DNA of 32,462 nucleotides from Patescibacteria group bacterium. Its GTDB lineage: Bacteria; Patescibacteriota; Minisyncoccia; Minisyncoccales; JANBVM01. Positions 31,735 to 32,462 of this stretch are shown in pieces. Below the pieces are notes generated by a model that did not search any database, had not been told where the DNA came from, and saw only the letters and a program-made list of their open reading frames with translations. Made by a program: the position numbers and the translations under genes. Location of the stretch: positions 1 through 32,462 of the forward strand of contig JANBVM010000003.1 of NCBI GenBank assembly GCA_024239015.1. The letters run 5' to 3'. Position 1 is the first letter of the stretch; each line of letters starts with the position of its first letter.

Positions 31735-32424
31735 ATGCATCAAATACAAAAAAATGTTCTCAGGAATTTACTTTTTAAAGAAAAGGCACGTTTTTCAGAA
31801 TTAAATACAGAGAATGTCTCTAATGATCATTTTAGTTTTCATGTAAGGAAATTAGCAGAAAAGGAATTAATTGAGAAAAGTCAGGAAGGTTTTTACAATT
31901 TAACTATTTCAGGGAAAGAATATGCTAATAGATTAGATACAGACACTACAGAAGTAAAAATAGAAAAACAGGCGAAAATAAGCGTTCTTATAGTTTGTAT
32001 AGACGATTCTGGGGATAAGAAGAAATATCTGGTTCAACAAAGACTAAAACATCCTTATTATGGTTTTCATGGTTTTGTCTCGGGAAAAATCCGATGGGGA
32101 GAGACCGTTTACGAGGCAAGCGCCAGGGAGCTGGAAGAAGAAACAGGCTTGCGAGCAAAATTAGAATTAGCTGGCATTGAGCATAAAATAGACTATTCTA
32201 AAGATGGAAAACTTTTAGAAGATAAATATTTTTATATTCTCAAAACAAATAAACTATCAGGAGAGTTATTGGAAAATTTTGAAGGAGGAAGAAATCTGTG
32301 GATGACCAAAAAAGAAATAAAAGAAACTCCTGAATTATTTGACGATGTGCTAAAGGTAATAGATGTTGTTGACGGAGATAGGTTCACTTTTTTTGAAGAT
32401 AAATATAATGTAAAGCGTTATTAG
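31735..32424 (+). CDS. Nudix hydrolase with N-terminal winged-helix domain
   Basis: The product from ATG 31735 has 229 residues. The N-terminal 65 residues form a winged-helix-like domain (KNVLRNLLFKEKARFSELNT, FHVRKLAEKELIEKSQEGFY). The Nudix domain follows, with the complete box G-x5-E-x7-REUxEExGU in GKIRWGETVYEASARELEEE followed by TG. Nudix enzymes split nucleoside diphosphates linked to another group; the substrate here is unknown. The wHTH fusion is known in Patescibacteria-type genomes and could be a sensor of its own substrate. ATG 31717 in the same frame is an alternative start; 31735 was preferred because the HxIQKxxLRxLL helix is where the domain normally begins. Confidence 0.85.
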   Translation: MHQIQKNVLRNLLFKEKARFSELNTENVSNDHFSFHVRKLAEKELIEKSQEGFYNLTISGKEYANRLDTDTTEVKIEKQAKISVLIVCIDDSGDKKKYLVQQRLKHPYYGFHGFVSGKIRWGETVYEASARELEEETGLRAKLELAGIEHKIDYSKDGKLLEDKYFYILKTNKLSGELLENFEGGRNLWMTKKEIKETPELFDDVLKVIDVVDGDRFTFFEDKYNVKRY

Positions 32425-32433
32425 ATTATTTCT

Positions 32434-32462
32434 AAGCAGGTTCTAGATCGAGAATGCCAGAT
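32434..32462 (+). repeat. dispersed repeat, partial copy D at the window edge
   Basis: AGCAGGTTCTAG (also in copy C), then ATCGAGAATGCCAG (13/14-like to CCGAGGATGCCAG of copy B). The window ends before the second hairpin, which I would expect directly to the right. Confidence 0.6.

Noticed and set aside
1-32462. CRISPR array
   Set aside because: No regularly spaced direct repeats of 25-40 bases and no cas gene were seen; the dispersed hairpins are kilobases apart.
1-32462. Alternative genetic code with TGA as Gly (code 25)
   Set aside because: TGA ends several well-defined proteins at their expected C-termini, for example GtrA, the glycosyltransferase and the CD-NTase.

Overview
The window looks like a chromosomal segment of a low-GC, streamlined bacterium, most likely a Patescibacteria/CPR member of the Parcubacteria type. 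This is inferred from compact core genes (Obg without an OCT domain, a gamma-like DnaX), very short intergenic gaps and AT-rich DNA. TGA is used as a stop (for example in the GtrA, glycosyltransferase and CD-NTase genes), so this is standard code 11 and not the Gly-recoded Gracilibacteria/SR1 code.

Layout. Positions 1-10.3 kb hold ordinary core genes: the 3' end of a P-type cation ATPase, an amino-acid permease-like protein, a CaCA cation exchanger, RmuC, ribosomal protein L21, RecR, DnaB, a GT4 glycosyltransferase, CysS, a GtrA-family membrane protein and DnaX, ending in tRNA-Gln(UUG). Positions 10.36-30.2 kb form an accessory island inserted between tRNA-Gln and obg. Positions 30.3-32.5 kb return to obg, a small membrane protein and a Nudix hydrolase.

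The island is modular. (1) 10.6-13.6 kb carries an ABC-three-component (ABC-3C) conflict system: SMEK-domain protein, small middle component and DUF2326-type ATPase. (2) 13.8-14.9 kb carries a PH-like/TM protein, an Excalibur-like gene remnant and a GC-rich structured intergenic element. (3) 14.9-19.6 kb, minus strand, carries a serine recombinase, large and small terminase and a ParB-methyltransferase fusion, with no portal or capsid genes. (4) 19.6-20.7 kb has a divergent control region full of inverted repeats, then a LexA/UmuD-like self-cleaving repressor. (5) 20.7-27.8 kb has a KAP-family NTPase, a double zinc-ribbon protein, two HEPN-like proteins and a possible PD-(D/E)XK-like protein; none forms a system I can name. 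(6) 28.0-30.1 kb is a compact CBASS operon: CD-NTase, stand-alone E2-like protein with a SEC-C-like tail, and a two-TM SLATT effector, all with overlapping reading frames.

The most unusual non-coding signal is a dispersed hairpin family. Its first half resembles a tRNA 3' end (T-arm plus acceptor) and its second half is a hairpin with the conserved loop TCGAGAG. Copies lie directly behind tRNA-Gln, on both sides of the CBASS operon and at the right window edge, with a degenerate copy after the ABC-3C operon. They may be recombination scars or borders of defence cassettes. All functional assignments come from reading motifs by eye; no database search was possible.
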